Numbered from the stretch's first letter, positions 16,138-24,393 are shown. The stretch is DNA of 40,608 bases from JAHFUI01 sp041485905 (GCA_041485905.1 JBGPKK010000026.1:1-40608); one strand, 5' to 3'. Numbers and translations: made by a program. The notes: generated by a model from the sequence alone, not told the origin.

Positions 16138-17301
16138 CTATCCGGCGTGTGACGCAGCCTCGGCCCTGCTTTCGAGCGCGCGAGCCGTCAGTTCGGCGAA
16201 TTCTTCACGGGAGACCGGCCCGAGAAACGGTCCGTGCTGATCGGCGGGGACGGGTTCCGCAAGGCGCTTCTGTTCCGTTTCGGGATCGAGAGCGATCGGC
16301 GCGTCGTAGATCTCGGTATCCGTCAGCCGAAACACCCCGGTAAAGCGATCCGAGCCGCGAATCAGGCTCGTCCCGTTGATCACCGAATCCACCCGGGCAT
16401 GCCCGACGGTCCCCTTTCCGCGCACGGAAAAGCAGATCCAGTCGCCGGCGCGCGCCCGGAGATCTGCCCCCCCGTCGTTCACCCCGAGGATCTGCCTTCT
16501 GCGAATGACCGACTCCACAAACTGTTCGGGGGTGGCCGTTTCATCGCGGTCGATCGTCGCCACCCAATAGGCCGGCTCGGATCGAACGGACGGCGCCGCG
16601 CCCTCGGCCGCCACGCTTGACTCACCGCTCCCCTCGGCGTTCTCCTCGGCGCTCTCCTCGGCTCCCGTCGCGAACCGCTCCAGCAGATCGACGACGAAGT
16701 CCAGGCTGGCGCCCGAGGTGAGCAATCGAACGATCTCGTGGTGCTTCAGTCGTCCGGCGCTCACCATGTCTGCCAGCCACAAGAGCGAGCGGATCGACAC
16801 GACCCGCACGTCCGGCAGCGACTTTTCCGCGTGGACGGCGTCGTCGAGCCGTGCGCGGCCTCCGTACAACGGCGTGACGATGACCAGCCCGAGATGCGGG
16901 ACGTCGGAGCGCGAGGAGGCGGCCAGCCCAGAGAGTGCACGCGACAATTCATCGAGGTCGCTTCTTGGCGTCTCGTCGGTACGGACATCGAGGACGACCT
17001 CCAGACGGCGGCGGGACCGCCATTGACCGTCATGCTTGGCCGCCCCGGCGACGCGCTGGTAGGTGCCGAACCCCGTTTCGAATCCCAGGAAGCGGCCGAG
17101 GACGACGATGGCGTCCTGCAAGGACCGATGGTGCTGTTCGTCGAGTGAGCGCTGGCTTTGGTCGATGAGTGAACGGGCCACACCGGGGTCACTCACGCGA
17201 TCGAGAAGGAAGCGGCGGAAGCGTTCGCGCGGCGTGTCAAACCCCGGGGAGTCGTCGAGTCGTCCGACGAGTGCGAGGAGGTCGTTCAGGATGACGCTCA
17301 T
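16138..17301 (-). CDS. Nuclease-fold-like protein with EVE/PUA-like C-terminus
   Basis: A 387-residue cytoplasmic protein of no firm family. Residues ~1-215 are alpha/beta; LEVVLDVRTDE (100-110), followed by LGLVIVTPLYG and VRVVSIRSLLWLADMV, resembles the core of PD-(D/E)XK restriction-type nucleases. The expected E-x-K would be D-x-R here, so the domain may be inactive. An acidic linker (EESAEENAEGSGESS, 214-230) joins it to a C-terminal domain (244-345): YWVATIDRDE, RARAGDWICFSVRGKGTVGHARVDS, FRLTDTEIYDAPIALDPE. That order matches EVE/PUA-like domains, which flip out and read modified bases. The ATG at 17301 has an upstream GAGG. It lies 43 bases after the RskA-like gene and is probably co-transcribed with it. 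The domain calls rest on pattern only. Confidence 0.6.
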   Translation of the reverse strand: MSVILNDLLALVGRLDDSPGFDTPRERFRRFLLDRVSDPGVARSLIDQSQRSLDEQHHRSLQDAIVVLGRFLGFETGFGTYQRVAGAAKHDGQWRSRRRLEVVLDVRTDETPRSDLDELSRALSGLAASSRSDVPHLGLVIVTPLYGGRARLDDAVHAEKSLPDVRVVSIRSLLWLADMVSAGRLKHHEIVRLLTSGASLDFVVDLLERFATGAEESAEENAEGSGESSVAAEGAAPSVRSEPAYWVATIDRDETATPEQFVESVIRRRQILGVNDGGADLRARAGDWICFSVRGKGTVGHARVDSVINGTSLIRGSDRFTGVFRLTDTEIYDAPIALDPETEQKRLAEPVPADQHGPFLGPVSREEFAELTARALESRAEAASHAG

Positions 17302-17344
17302 ACGTGATGCCTCGCGCGGGGCGGGCCGCGTCCAGGATGGGTGA

Positions 17345-18712
17345 CTACTGCGCGCGGGCCAAAAACCTGAGCCCCGTCGGAACATCTCGACCGCCGTCGG
17401 GCTCGATCGTCACCGACGCGCCGACGACCGGCCGAGGCACCTGGGTCAGCGGGTCTGTCGCGAACGTGAAGCGCCCGGCCGCATCGGGGACGAACAGGCC
17501 AGCGCTGACCGGCGCTGCGGCCGTCACGAGCCAGAGCTGATATACCGAGCCCGCCGGCGGAGGCGGAAGGCGCGACCCGCTCAGGACAAGGCCGCGCGAG
17601 CGGCTCCACAATAGCTGCGCGCTGAGCTTCGTGGCGCCATCGCTGCCGGCCAGATTGAAGCGAATGAGGTCCGGGGCGGCCAGCACGTCGCTGATCGTCT
17701 GCGCCTTGATCGCGGCGCTGCGGGCTTCGGCCATCTGATGCGCCGCCTCATCTCGCGCGGCCGCGATCTGCCGATTCGCCTCCTGCGTGGCGGCTTGCGT
17801 CTGATGCTCCGCTTCTACGACGCGGGCATTGATCTGCTGCTGAAGGCGCCAGAGGCCCGCGCCGGCGCCGACGATCGCGATGACGATCACTGCAACCGCG
17901 ATCCACCACCGGCGGCCTGTGCGGTGGCTGCGCTCGGCCGCGTCTCTCATTTCCGTCTGGCCGTCAGTGACCGCCCGCTCGAGCGTCTCGATCCGCGCCG
18001 AAAGCGCGCTGGCGGCTTCAGGCAGCTGCGGGCGCGCCTCGATGGCCATCGTCTGTTGGGTGGGATCGTCCGCTTCGCCCGATTCGCGAAGCTGGTTGTG
18101 AAGCCGGACGACGCCTTCGAGCGGCCACGACGGGGCTGGGCCCGCCAGCCCGTGCGGCGGGCGACCAGAGAGCGACCGGAATTCAGCCAGCGCTGACTGG
18201 ACCTGGTCGGACAATTCGGTCAGCCGTCGATGAAGACCCGTTTCAAGTCCGGCGAGGCGCGCTTCCGCGCGGTCGAAGCCGCTCAGTGCGGAGCTGGCGG
18301 TGGCCACGCAGACCTCGGTCAGGCTTGCGGCTTGTTCACGAAGCTGTCTGACAGGCTCTTCGTGAATCTCGCGAAGCGCGCTCCATTCATGCTCGATGAT
18401 GCGCTGAAGCTCCTGCATGCGCGCGGAAGCGTCCTGCTGCCCGCGCGCCTCGGCGGCGGTCGAGGCGGCCAACCGCTGCTCGAGCTCGCCAACAGCCTGC
18501 GCATGACGCTCGCCGGTGACCGACCAGCGCTGGACGATCTCGGCGCACTGTTCGGTCAGCTCCGACAGCCGGCGTTCCATCGGCTGCGGGTGATCCTGTC
18601 CTTCGCGCCAGCCGCGCAGCGATCCGCCGAGGCGATCGATCTGCGACTGGAGCTCTGAGAGGCGTCGTTCGAGCTCGGGGACCTCCTGATACACCGCTAC
18701 CTTGGCCGGCAT
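17345..18712 (-). CDS. Coiled-coil membrane protein with RskA-like domain
   Basis: A 455-residue single-span membrane protein. Residues ~10-260 are a long charged coiled-coil region, probably cytoplasmic (ELERRLSELQSQIDRLGG, RLAGLETGLHRRLTELSDQV). One membrane helix follows at 269-289 (WWIAVAVIVIAIVGAGAGLW), then a short second coil (290-340) and an extracytoplasmic domain (~345-455). That domain has the hallmarks of the anti-sigma-K factor RskA C-terminus: LLWSRSRGLVLSGSRLPPPP, AGSVYQLWLVTAA, VSAGLFVPDAAGRF and TIEPDGGRDVPTG. No zinc-finger anti-sigma domain and no adjacent sigma factor are present, so the RskA fold is used in another setting. The ATG at 18712 is chosen because the upstream extension has no coding character. 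Confidence 0.75.
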   Translation of the reverse strand: MPAKVAVYQEVPELERRLSELQSQIDRLGGSLRGWREGQDHPQPMERRLSELTEQCAEIVQRWSVTGERHAQAVGELEQRLAASTAAEARGQQDASARMQELQRIIEHEWSALREIHEEPVRQLREQAASLTEVCVATASSALSGFDRAEARLAGLETGLHRRLTELSDQVQSALAEFRSLSGRPPHGLAGPAPSWPLEGVVRLHNQLRESGEADDPTQQTMAIEARPQLPEAASALSARIETLERAVTDGQTEMRDAAERSHRTGRRWWIAVAVIVIAIVGAGAGLWRLQQQINARVVEAEHQTQAATQEANRQIAAARDEAAHQMAEARSAAIKAQTISDVLAAPDLIRFNLAGSDGATKLSAQLLWSRSRGLVLSGSRLPPPPAGSVYQLWLVTAAAPVSAGLFVPDAAGRFTFATDPLTQVPRPVVGASVTIEPDGGRDVPTGLRFLARAQ

Positions 18713-18798
18713 GATACACAAAAACCGCGCGCCCTCGCGACACTTTTCAGAGCGGCGGCGCGCGAGCGCTGGCGGCCCGTGCCCCATGGTTGACTCTT

Positions 18799-18822
18799 GT
18801 ACCGCCGCGGCAAACGCGGTAC
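18799..18822. repeat. Perfect 7-bp inverted repeat between divergent genes
   Basis: GTACCGC at 18799-18805 and its exact complement GCGGTAC at 18816-18822 flank a 10-base GC-rich centre. The site lies in the 169-base region between the RskA-like gene (start 18712) and the TPR/TonB-C gene (start 18882). It could be an operator for both directions or an RNA hairpin. No promoter pair with good spacing was found alongside. Confidence 0.4.
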
Positions 18823-18881
18823 GATGGACGCCTCGCCACTCGAACCGTTCTTATGTATGCTGTCGCGCAAGAGGTGGAACG

Positions 18882-19832
18882 ATGACGGCCACGCGCACGA
18901 GCCATCGCATTGCGTTCGCCTTGACGACCGTGCTCCTCCTCCAGACAGCGAGCGCGGCCAACCAGGATGCACTCGCGGGCGCCAAGGATCTGTATCTGTC
19001 GGCCGCCTACGACGAAGCACTCGCGGCGTTCGATCGCCTGCTGGATGAATCATCGAACAACGTGGCGACCGAAGCCGCTCAGTACCGGGTGTTCTGCCTC
19101 ATCGCGCTCCAACGGAGCGACGAGGCCAGGAAGGCGATTGAAGGAATCGTCAACGCGGAGCCGTTCTATCGCCCGTCCGACGCCCAAACCTCGCCGCGGA
19201 TTCTGAACGTCTTTCAGGAGGTCAGACGCGCGCTGCTTCCAGCCGTCGTGCAGCGGTCGTACGCCGACGCAAGAGCCGCGTTCGATCGGAAGGATCCGGA
19301 GGCCGCCGCGCAATTCGACCGAGTGCTCGCGCTGCTCGACGACCCGGACATGCGGGACGCTCCCGTGTTGTCGGACCTTCGTACCGTCGTCTCTGGATTC
19401 CGCGACCTCAGTAAGGCTGTGGCCCCGACGACCCCCGCCAGCAGCGGATCGCCGGCCGCCGCCCTCGACGCCGCCGCAGCGATTCAGGGCGAAGCGGCGA
19501 CCGCCGCTCGCGTGGCGCGTGCCGACGAGTCTCCGGCCGCGCGCGAGGAAGACGACACAGTCATTCCCCCGGTGGCGTTGTCCCAGCCGCTGCCGCGATG
19601 GACGCCCGCGACCAATTTTGCGGGGCAGCGGCAATTCACGGGTACGCTCCAAGTGCTGATCGACGAAATGGGGAACGTGGCGTCCGTGACGTTATCGAAG
19701 AGCGTCCATCCGGCCTACGATGGCGAGTTGCTCAAGGTCGCGCGCACGTGGAAATTCAAGCCCGCGATGAAAAATGGCGTGCCGACGAAATACCTCAAGA
19801 TCATCGACGTTCAGCTCCGCCCGGCTGGGTAG
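18882..19832 (+). CDS. TPR-like protein with TonB C-terminal domain
   Basis: A 316-residue exported protein. AGAGGTGG precedes the ATG at 18882. A signal peptide occupies residues 1-25 (MTATRTSHRIAFALTTVLLL ... ASA). Residues ~27-150 form helical TPR-like repeats (ALAGAKDLYLSAAYDEALAAFDRLL, AAQYRVFCLIALQRSDEARKAI). An Ala/Pro-rich linker leads to a TonB C-terminal-type domain at ~238-316 (FTGTLQVLIDEMGNVASVTLSKSVHPAYDGELLKVARTWKFKPA). This TonB-C form is found in many proteins that do not energise transporters. It probably acts in periplasmic protein-protein contacts. It is divergent from the RskA-like gene, and its stop is 19 bases from the convergent GGDEF gene. Confidence 0.82.
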   Translation: MTATRTSHRIAFALTTVLLLQTASAANQDALAGAKDLYLSAAYDEALAAFDRLLDESSNNVATEAAQYRVFCLIALQRSDEARKAIEGIVNAEPFYRPSDAQTSPRILNVFQEVRRALLPAVVQRSYADARAAFDRKDPEAAAQFDRVLALLDDPDMRDAPVLSDLRTVVSGFRDLSKAVAPTTPASSGSPAAALDAAAAIQGEAATAARVARADESPAAREEDDTVIPPVALSQPLPRWTPATNFAGQRQFTGTLQVLIDEMGNVASVTLSKSVHPAYDGELLKVARTWKFKPAMKNGVPTKYLKIIDVQLRPAG

Positions 19833-19851
19833 CGCCGTTGGCAGGAGCGGC

Positions 19852-21288
19852 TCAGCGCTCTTCACCCCCGGCTCTCGAGAGCTTGGGATCCGTGCTGTCG
19901 GTGCTGTCAGCGGCGTCAGTAGCGCTCGTGACGCGATTGCGCCCGGCCGCCTTGGCATCGTACAAGTTGGTGTCGGCACGTCTGAGGGCGGCCATCGGAT
20001 TTTCCCGCTTCCCGACCTCGACTACCCCGGCCGACAACGTCACGCGCCCGACGCCGCTGAACGAGAGCGCCTCCACCTGCATCCTGGTGCGCTCGGCAAA
20101 CGCCGCGGCGCCTCGCACCCCCACGTCGGGCAGCAGGATGAGAAATTCATCGCCGCCCCACCTGATGGCCAGATCCGACGCGCGAAACGTTGCCCTCAAA
20201 ATCCGGCCGACTTCCGAGATGACGCGGTCGCCCGCCTCATGCCCGTGAAGATCGTTCACCTGCTTGAAATTATCCAGGTCGAGCAACGCCAGGCTGAGGC
20301 TGGACGCCGCCCGGCGGCTGCGCGCGGCCTCGCGCGCGATCGCTTGCTCCCCGGCGTGCCGATTGTAGAGTCCGGTCAGCGCGTCGGTGAGCGCCAGGCG
20401 CTCCAACGCCGCCCAACTTTCCTCGGTGCGAGGGGCTCCGGGCAACACGTCGATCAAATACCGGCGCGCGAATTCGTCCGCCATGGGTCGAGCGAGATCC
20501 ATCAGCCCGTCGATCTGTTCAGGACCAAGCGTCAGCGGCTTGAGGTCGAGCAGCGCGAGGACTCCGACGATCACATCATGGGAGGTCCTGAAGGGCACCG
20601 CGACGAACCCGCGGATTCGAGTCGGGAGCACGAGCGAAGGGGCCCCGAAGAGCGCGGCCGTATCGGGCACGACCAGTGGCTGCTGGCTGGTGCCGACCTG
20701 TTGCAGCGCCGTCCACCACTGGGGCTTTTCCTGGGGAGCCATCAACGGCTCGGCGATGCCCGCGTAGGCGGCAAACCAGTGATAGTGCCGGGCGTCCACC
20801 GACAAGAGCGCGATGGGCACCTGGAACGTGCGGGCAACGCCTTGAAGAAAATCATGCGACAGCTGTTCGGGCGGCTTCGGCTCCGCCTGCACGGGCGTAT
20901 CGGCGCGCGCCAGGCCGGCCATCGCTCTCGCGACCGCGTCACGGACGACGGTGGCCGACGCGCTCTTGTCTTGCACTTCCGAGATGTCAAGGCCGACAAG
21001 GAGATCGGTAGCGGTCGCACGCAGCTCCGCGAATGCCGAGAAGACGACCACGGCGGTCTTCGCTGCGGAGAACTGTCGCCGCAGGTCGGTAATCAGGCTG
21101 AAACCGTCGCTGCCGGGCAACGAGAGGTCCGTGATAAGCAGCGCAGGCGCACCCCGAGACTGCAGCGTCGCTTTCGCGCTGTTGCCGTCACGGACCACGA
21201 CCGTTTCCAGGCCCTGCTCTTCAGCCGTTTGGCGGTACAACTCCGCGCGGCTTCGATCGAGCTCGGCGATGAGCGCGTATCCAGACAC
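19852..21288 (-). CDS. REC-GAF-like-GGDEF diguanylate cyclase
   Basis: A 478-residue cytoplasmic enzyme predicted to make c-di-GMP from two GTP. The receiver domain (1-120) has D54 (ITDLSLPGSDG) and K108. A GAF-like sensor follows at ~145-280 (VPIALLSVDARHYHWFAAYAGI ... RGFVAVPFRTSHDVIVGVLALLDL). The cyclase domain (~295-455) has an intact GGDEF at 378-382, the LTDALTGLYNR entry and an RxxD inhibition site (RASD) five residues before the GGDEF. The start is a GTG at 21288 with GGAAGG upstream. The last ~25 residues are a low-complexity tail (SATDAADSTDSTDPK) encoded by 9-base tandem units, so the C-terminus was probably extended by a repeat. Confidence 0.9.
   Translation of the reverse strand: MSGYALIAELDRSRAELYRQTAEEQGLETVVVRDGNSAKATLQSRGAPALLITDLSLPGSDGFSLITDLRRQFSAAKTAVVVFSAFAELRATATDLLVGLDISEVQDKSASATVVRDAVARAMAGLARADTPVQAEPKPPEQLSHDFLQGVARTFQVPIALLSVDARHYHWFAAYAGIAEPLMAPQEKPQWWTALQQVGTSQQPLVVPDTAALFGAPSLVLPTRIRGFVAVPFRTSHDVIVGVLALLDLKPLTLGPEQIDGLMDLARPMADEFARRYLIDVLPGAPRTEESWAALERLALTDALTGLYNRHAGEQAIAREAARSRRAASSLSLALLDLDNFKQVNDLHGHEAGDRVISEVGRILRATFRASDLAIRWGGDEFLILLPDVGVRGAAAFAERTRMQVEALSFSGVGRVTLSAGVVEVGKRENPMAALRRADTNLYDAKAAGRNRVTSATDAADSTDSTDPKLSRAGGEER
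19894..19920. repeat. 9-base tandem units inside the cyclase C-terminus
   Basis: Three consecutive imperfect 9-mers, GCTGTCGGT, GCTGTCAGC and GGCGTCAGT, are read on the plus strand. They encode the Asp/Ser/Thr/Ala tail of the diguanylate cyclase on the minus strand. Only one orientation is present, unlike the inverted arrays at 38424 and 40229. Confidence 0.55.
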
Positions 21289-21548
21289 TCAGTGTGCCTT
21301 CCGGCGGGACGGCGAAGGAACATGCACTGCCAAAGATGGAGGTCGCGTGTGAAAAATCCAGCATCGGATCGTATGCGAAATGTGCTCCAATCGAAAGCCC
21401 GGACGATGACCCGACCAAAGTCGCATGGCGGCGGACGCCTGGCATGTCGTAATCTCACCGGCCGGCGCGACCTCGCGACGTCCTGAAAATGGCAAGGTAT
21501 TCGCGGAAACAGGCGGCCAGCGTTGGACAACGTGGCGTGGAGATGCAC

Positions 21549-23180
21549 ATGGCGGATCCTCGGGACATCCATCGGAACGTGACCGACGTCCTCGGGCTGG
21601 AGGACGTGCTTCGTGGCGCACGCGAGCAGTTCGAGGAGAACATCGTCAGCTGGATTGCCGACATTAACGCCGCTCACGCGACAATAGTCGGCTCGGGGCG
21701 CGACAAGCGGATGGTGGGCGCAACCGAGCACCTGGCTCGGTTGGCGGCCGCACTGCGCGTGGCGCCCGACCGCTTCGAGCAGCAACTGCGGGAACGGCTC
21801 GCATCGGAGGACGCGACCTCCGAGCGCGCGGCGCCGGATCGCTTCGAAGATCTGGCCGATCGCGATCTGCTGACCGGTCTGTACAATCGAGGCACCTTCG
21901 AGCGGGAACTGGCCAACGAGATCCGCCGGGCGGCGCACGACGGCGTCCCCGGCGCCGTCATGGCGGTCGATCTCGACCAATTCAAGGATGTCAACGACCG
22001 ATTGGGACACAAAGCGGGCGATGATCTGCTCAAAGCCGTCGCCGACGCGCTGACGCACCGCGTCCGGCGGACCGACGTGCTCGCGAGACTCGGCAGGGAT
22101 CGGTTTGCGGTCATCCTCCGTGGAACCGATGGCAATCAGGCGCAGATCGTGGCCGATGGCATCGTCAAGGCGTTCAGACGGGAGACGCCGTTCGTCGGCA
22201 ACCAGGTGATCCATCCGACCGCCAGCGTGGGGGTGGTGCTGTTCGATCACCTCACCGACGCGCAGGTGCTCGCGTGTCTGGAGGTCGCCCTGTATCAGGC
22301 CAAGGAGGGCGGGGGCGATCAGTTCGCGCTGTACGGAACCGGAAGCGATCTTCACGGAGCGCCGGCGCGGATTGGCGCGCTGGATCGCATTCACAAGGCG
22401 CTCGACGAAGAGCGCCTGCTGCTCTACTGTCAGCCGATTGTCGACCTGGCGAACAACGAGGTCAGCCAGTACGAGCTCTTGCTGCGGCTTAGAATGGAAG
22501 AAGGCGCCACGCCGCTTCCGCCGAGCGATTTTCTCGGCATCGCGGAGCGCTTCGGCCTGATTCAATCGATCGATTGCTGGGTCATCCGCAAAGCGATTGC
22601 GCTGCTCGCGGAGCAGGTGCAGACAGACCGTCCGCTGATCCTGCACGTCAATGTCTCGGCCAAGTCGATTGGGGACGCCCGGTTCGCCGCGACCACAGAG
22701 GCGGCGATCGCCGAAGCGGCGATCGATCCGGCGCATCTGATTTTTGAGCTCACGGAAACGGCGGCGATCACCAACCTCGAGGACGCCAGGAGCTTCACCA
22801 ACCGACTGCGGAAAGCCGGCTGCCGGTTCGCGCTCGACGACTTCGGCGCCGGCTTCGGTTCCTTCTACAACCTCAAGTATCTTCCCTTCGATCTCCTCAA
22901 GATCGACGGCGATTTCATTCGCAACTTCGCGGCGGGGCCCATCGACCAACTGGTCGTGAACGCGATCGTGACGATTGCGCGCGGGATGGGGAAGAAGACC
23001 GTTGCCGAATTTGTCGAGAACGCGGATGTGACTCGCCTGCTCCGCGACAGCGGCGTCGACTACGGACAGGGGTACTACCTCGGTCGGCCTCGACCGGTCC
23101 AAGAGGTGCTCCTGGCTCGGGCCGACCTGGCGGCTCGATCTGACGCGAAGGAACGACGTCCATCGCCCGGCGCGGATTGA
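21549..23180 (+). CDS. EAL phosphodiesterase with degenerate GGDEF
   Basis: A 543-residue cytoplasmic protein predicted to break down c-di-GMP. An N-terminal helical region (1-95) is unassigned. The GGDEF-like domain (~100-265) keeps the fold (LTGLYNRGTFERELANEI, DLDQFKDVNDRLGHKAGDDLL), but the signature is GRDRF (182-186), so no cyclase activity is expected. It may bind GTP or be purely structural. The EAL domain (~280-525) is complete: ELL at 309-311 in place of EAL, then HVNVSAKS, FELTETA, LDDFGAGF, LLKIDGDF, AEFVEN and GQGYYLG. The ATG at 21549 is preferred for its GGAG six bases upstream; an in-frame ATG at 21489 would add 20 residues. It is divergent from the diguanylate cyclase at 19852-21288, so a synthase and a hydrolase share one intergenic region. 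Confidence 0.88.
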   Translation: MADPRDIHRNVTDVLGLEDVLRGAREQFEENIVSWIADINAAHATIVGSGRDKRMVGATEHLARLAAALRVAPDRFEQQLRERLASEDATSERAAPDRFEDLADRDLLTGLYNRGTFERELANEIRRAAHDGVPGAVMAVDLDQFKDVNDRLGHKAGDDLLKAVADALTHRVRRTDVLARLGRDRFAVILRGTDGNQAQIVADGIVKAFRRETPFVGNQVIHPTASVGVVLFDHLTDAQVLACLEVALYQAKEGGGDQFALYGTGSDLHGAPARIGALDRIHKALDEERLLLYCQPIVDLANNEVSQYELLLRLRMEEGATPLPPSDFLGIAERFGLIQSIDCWVIRKAIALLAEQVQTDRPLILHVNVSAKSIGDARFAATTEAAIAEAAIDPAHLIFELTETAAITNLEDARSFTNRLRKAGCRFALDDFGAGFGSFYNLKYLPFDLLKIDGDFIRNFAAGPIDQLVVNAIVTIARGMGKKTVAEFVENADVTRLLRDSGVDYGQGYYLGRPRPVQEVLLARADLAARSDAKERRPSPGAD

Positions 23181-23211
23181 CGCGCTCCTGCCCTTCGGCG
23201 GAATTAAGAGC

Positions 23212-23298
23212 TGGTGCGGAAGAGGGGATTCGAACCCCTACGCTCTTGCGAGCGCCAGCCCCTCAAGCTGGTGCGTCTGCCAGTTTCGCCACTTCCGC
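23212..23298 (-). tRNA. tRNA-Leu (anticodon GAG)
   Basis: An 87-base class II tRNA. The acceptor stem is GCGGAAG with CTTCCGC, the discriminator base is A and the 3' CCA is encoded. The anticodon stem CCAGC/GCTGG encloses the loop TTGAGGG, giving anticodon GAG, which reads CUC leucine codons. A long variable arm (GCGCTCGCAAGAGCGT) and T-arm GGTTCGAATCC are present. It lies 31 bases beyond the EAL gene, on the opposite strand. Confidence 0.95.
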
Positions 23299-23642
23299 GT
23301 TCAGAGGGCTATTTGGACTGCTTGGCCTGCGATGCCGTCTGCGCTGGTTCGTATGCCATTTCATCCAACTGTGTGTGGATGTGCCTCGACGTTGATAACT
23401 TGACAACACTTGACAACAAATTGCTGCCCGACGCTCAAGTCAAAGTATATGGCGGAAGCCGGACGCGGACAACAGAAGGCGCAGGGCCTTACCAAGATCT
23501 TCACCGGAGAGCCGTCGGTAAAGCCTGCGGCGTTACCTCAGGACCGACCAGAGTCTTCGCGCCTCCGGCACGCGTGCCTCCCGGACACAGCGAACATCGA
23601 CGGAGCAACGCTGGTTCCACTCGAGAATGACTGTGCAAAGAA
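23299..23642. other. 344-base gap without a convincing gene
   Basis: This lies between tRNA-Leu and the glycosyltransferase. Short open frames exist on both strands, but none has a ribosome-binding site, domain-like content or a natural end. It contains two abutting copies of ACTTGACAAC at 23398-23417 and otherwise no strong hairpin. It must hold the promoters for the divergent tRNA and sugar cassette, yet no well-spaced -35/-10 pair was found. It may contain decayed coding sequence. Confidence 0.5.
23398..23417. repeat. Tandem 10-base repeat ACTTGACAAC x2
   Basis: Two exact, abutting copies of ACTTGACAAC stand at 23398-23407 and 23408-23417. Each contains TTGACA, which could mimic a -35 hexamer, but no -10 follows at 16-18 bases. 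Spacing of one helical turn would suit a DNA-binding dimer. Function is unknown. Confidence 0.5.
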
Positions 23643-24380
23643 ATGCAGTGCAAAGTAAGATCCACATCCAGTCACGTGATCAGCGTGGTCGTTCCCGTCT
23701 ACCGTAACGCCGAAACTCTCGACGAGCTCCATCGTCGCGTGCGCGACGTACTGGAAGCGGGATCGCTCGAATACGAGATGGTCTTCGTGGACGACGCTTG
23801 TCCCGAGGGTTCGCTGACGGTGCTCGAGGAGGTCGTCCGACGCGATCCACGAGTGACCGTGCTGGCACTGAGGCGAAATGTCGGCCAGCAACTGGCGGTG
23901 TTAGCCGGCTTGGCACAGGCCCGCGGCACCTGGGTCGTGGTGATGGATGCGGATCTCCAGGACCCGCCAGAGGCGATCCCCAGGCTGTTGACCACGATCC
24001 AGGAGGGGTTCGGCGCCGTGTTTGCGGGAAGACGCGGGCGGCATGAACCTGTCTTCCGGTGGCTCACGTCCCACCTGTTCAAATGGATTCTTCATATAGT
24101 GTGCGGTACGCCCACGGACGCGGGACTGTATGTGGCGATGAGCCACGCAATGGTGGAACGCCTCCTGGCGTTCGACGAGCCCGGACCGTCCGTTGTCGCG
24201 ATGGTCGGCTGCGCCGGCTTGCCCGTGACCTCGATTCCGGTGCGACGCGCTAGGCGGTCCGACGGCCGTTCCGCGTATAGCGAGTGGAAGCGTCTGAAAA
24301 TGAGCCTTCTCGCCCTCACCTGGATCCTGTCCTGGAAATGGCGCTCTCGGGTATGGGTGTCGAGCCGCGGCTCTCTGTGA
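23643..24380 (+). CDS. Family 2 glycosyltransferase (DPM1/GtrB-like)
   Basis: A 245-residue inverting GT-A glycosyltransferase that probably loads a sugar onto a polyprenyl-phosphate or transfers it at the inner membrane. Motifs: VVVPVYRNAETLDEL (15-29), MVFVDDACPEGS (46-57), VLALRRNVGQQLAVLAGLAQA and the metal-binding VVMDADLQDPPEAIP (100-113). A basic acceptor-side loop VRRARRSDGRSAYSEWKRLK follows. Many relatives end with two membrane helices; here a single hydrophobic stretch (SLLALTWILSWKW) is followed by only a dozen residues. The protein may be a soluble-type variant or shortened at its C-terminus. It begins a three-gene cassette with the acyltransferase 13 bases downstream. The sugar is not identifiable. 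Confidence 0.82.
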   Translation: MQCKVRSTSSHVISVVVPVYRNAETLDELHRRVRDVLEAGSLEYEMVFVDDACPEGSLTVLEEVVRRDPRVTVLALRRNVGQQLAVLAGLAQARGTWVVVMDADLQDPPEAIPRLLTTIQEGFGAVFAGRRGRHEPVFRWLTSHLFKWILHIVCGTPTDAGLYVAMSHAMVERLLAFDEPGPSVVAMVGCAGLPVTSIPVRRARRSDGRSAYSEWKRLKMSLLALTWILSWKWRSRVWVSSRGSL

Positions 24381-24393
24381 TCGACAGAAAGAC

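Noticed and set aside
18790..18825. TTGACT ... TACGAT as a promoter for the TPR/TonB-C gene
   Set aside because: Spacer is 24 bases, too long for a sigma70 promoter.
21093..23102. A 669-codon open frame on the minus strand across the EAL gene
   Set aside because: Antisense shadow; crosses from one real gene into another and has no recognisable domain.
23214..23630. Frame reading KRGFEPLRSCERQPLKL over tRNA-Leu
   Set aside because: Well-known false protein produced by translating across tRNA genes.
23410..23658. 82-codon frame ahead of the glycosyltransferase
   Set aside because: No start signal, no domain, overlaps the glycosyltransferase start; coding character is weak.
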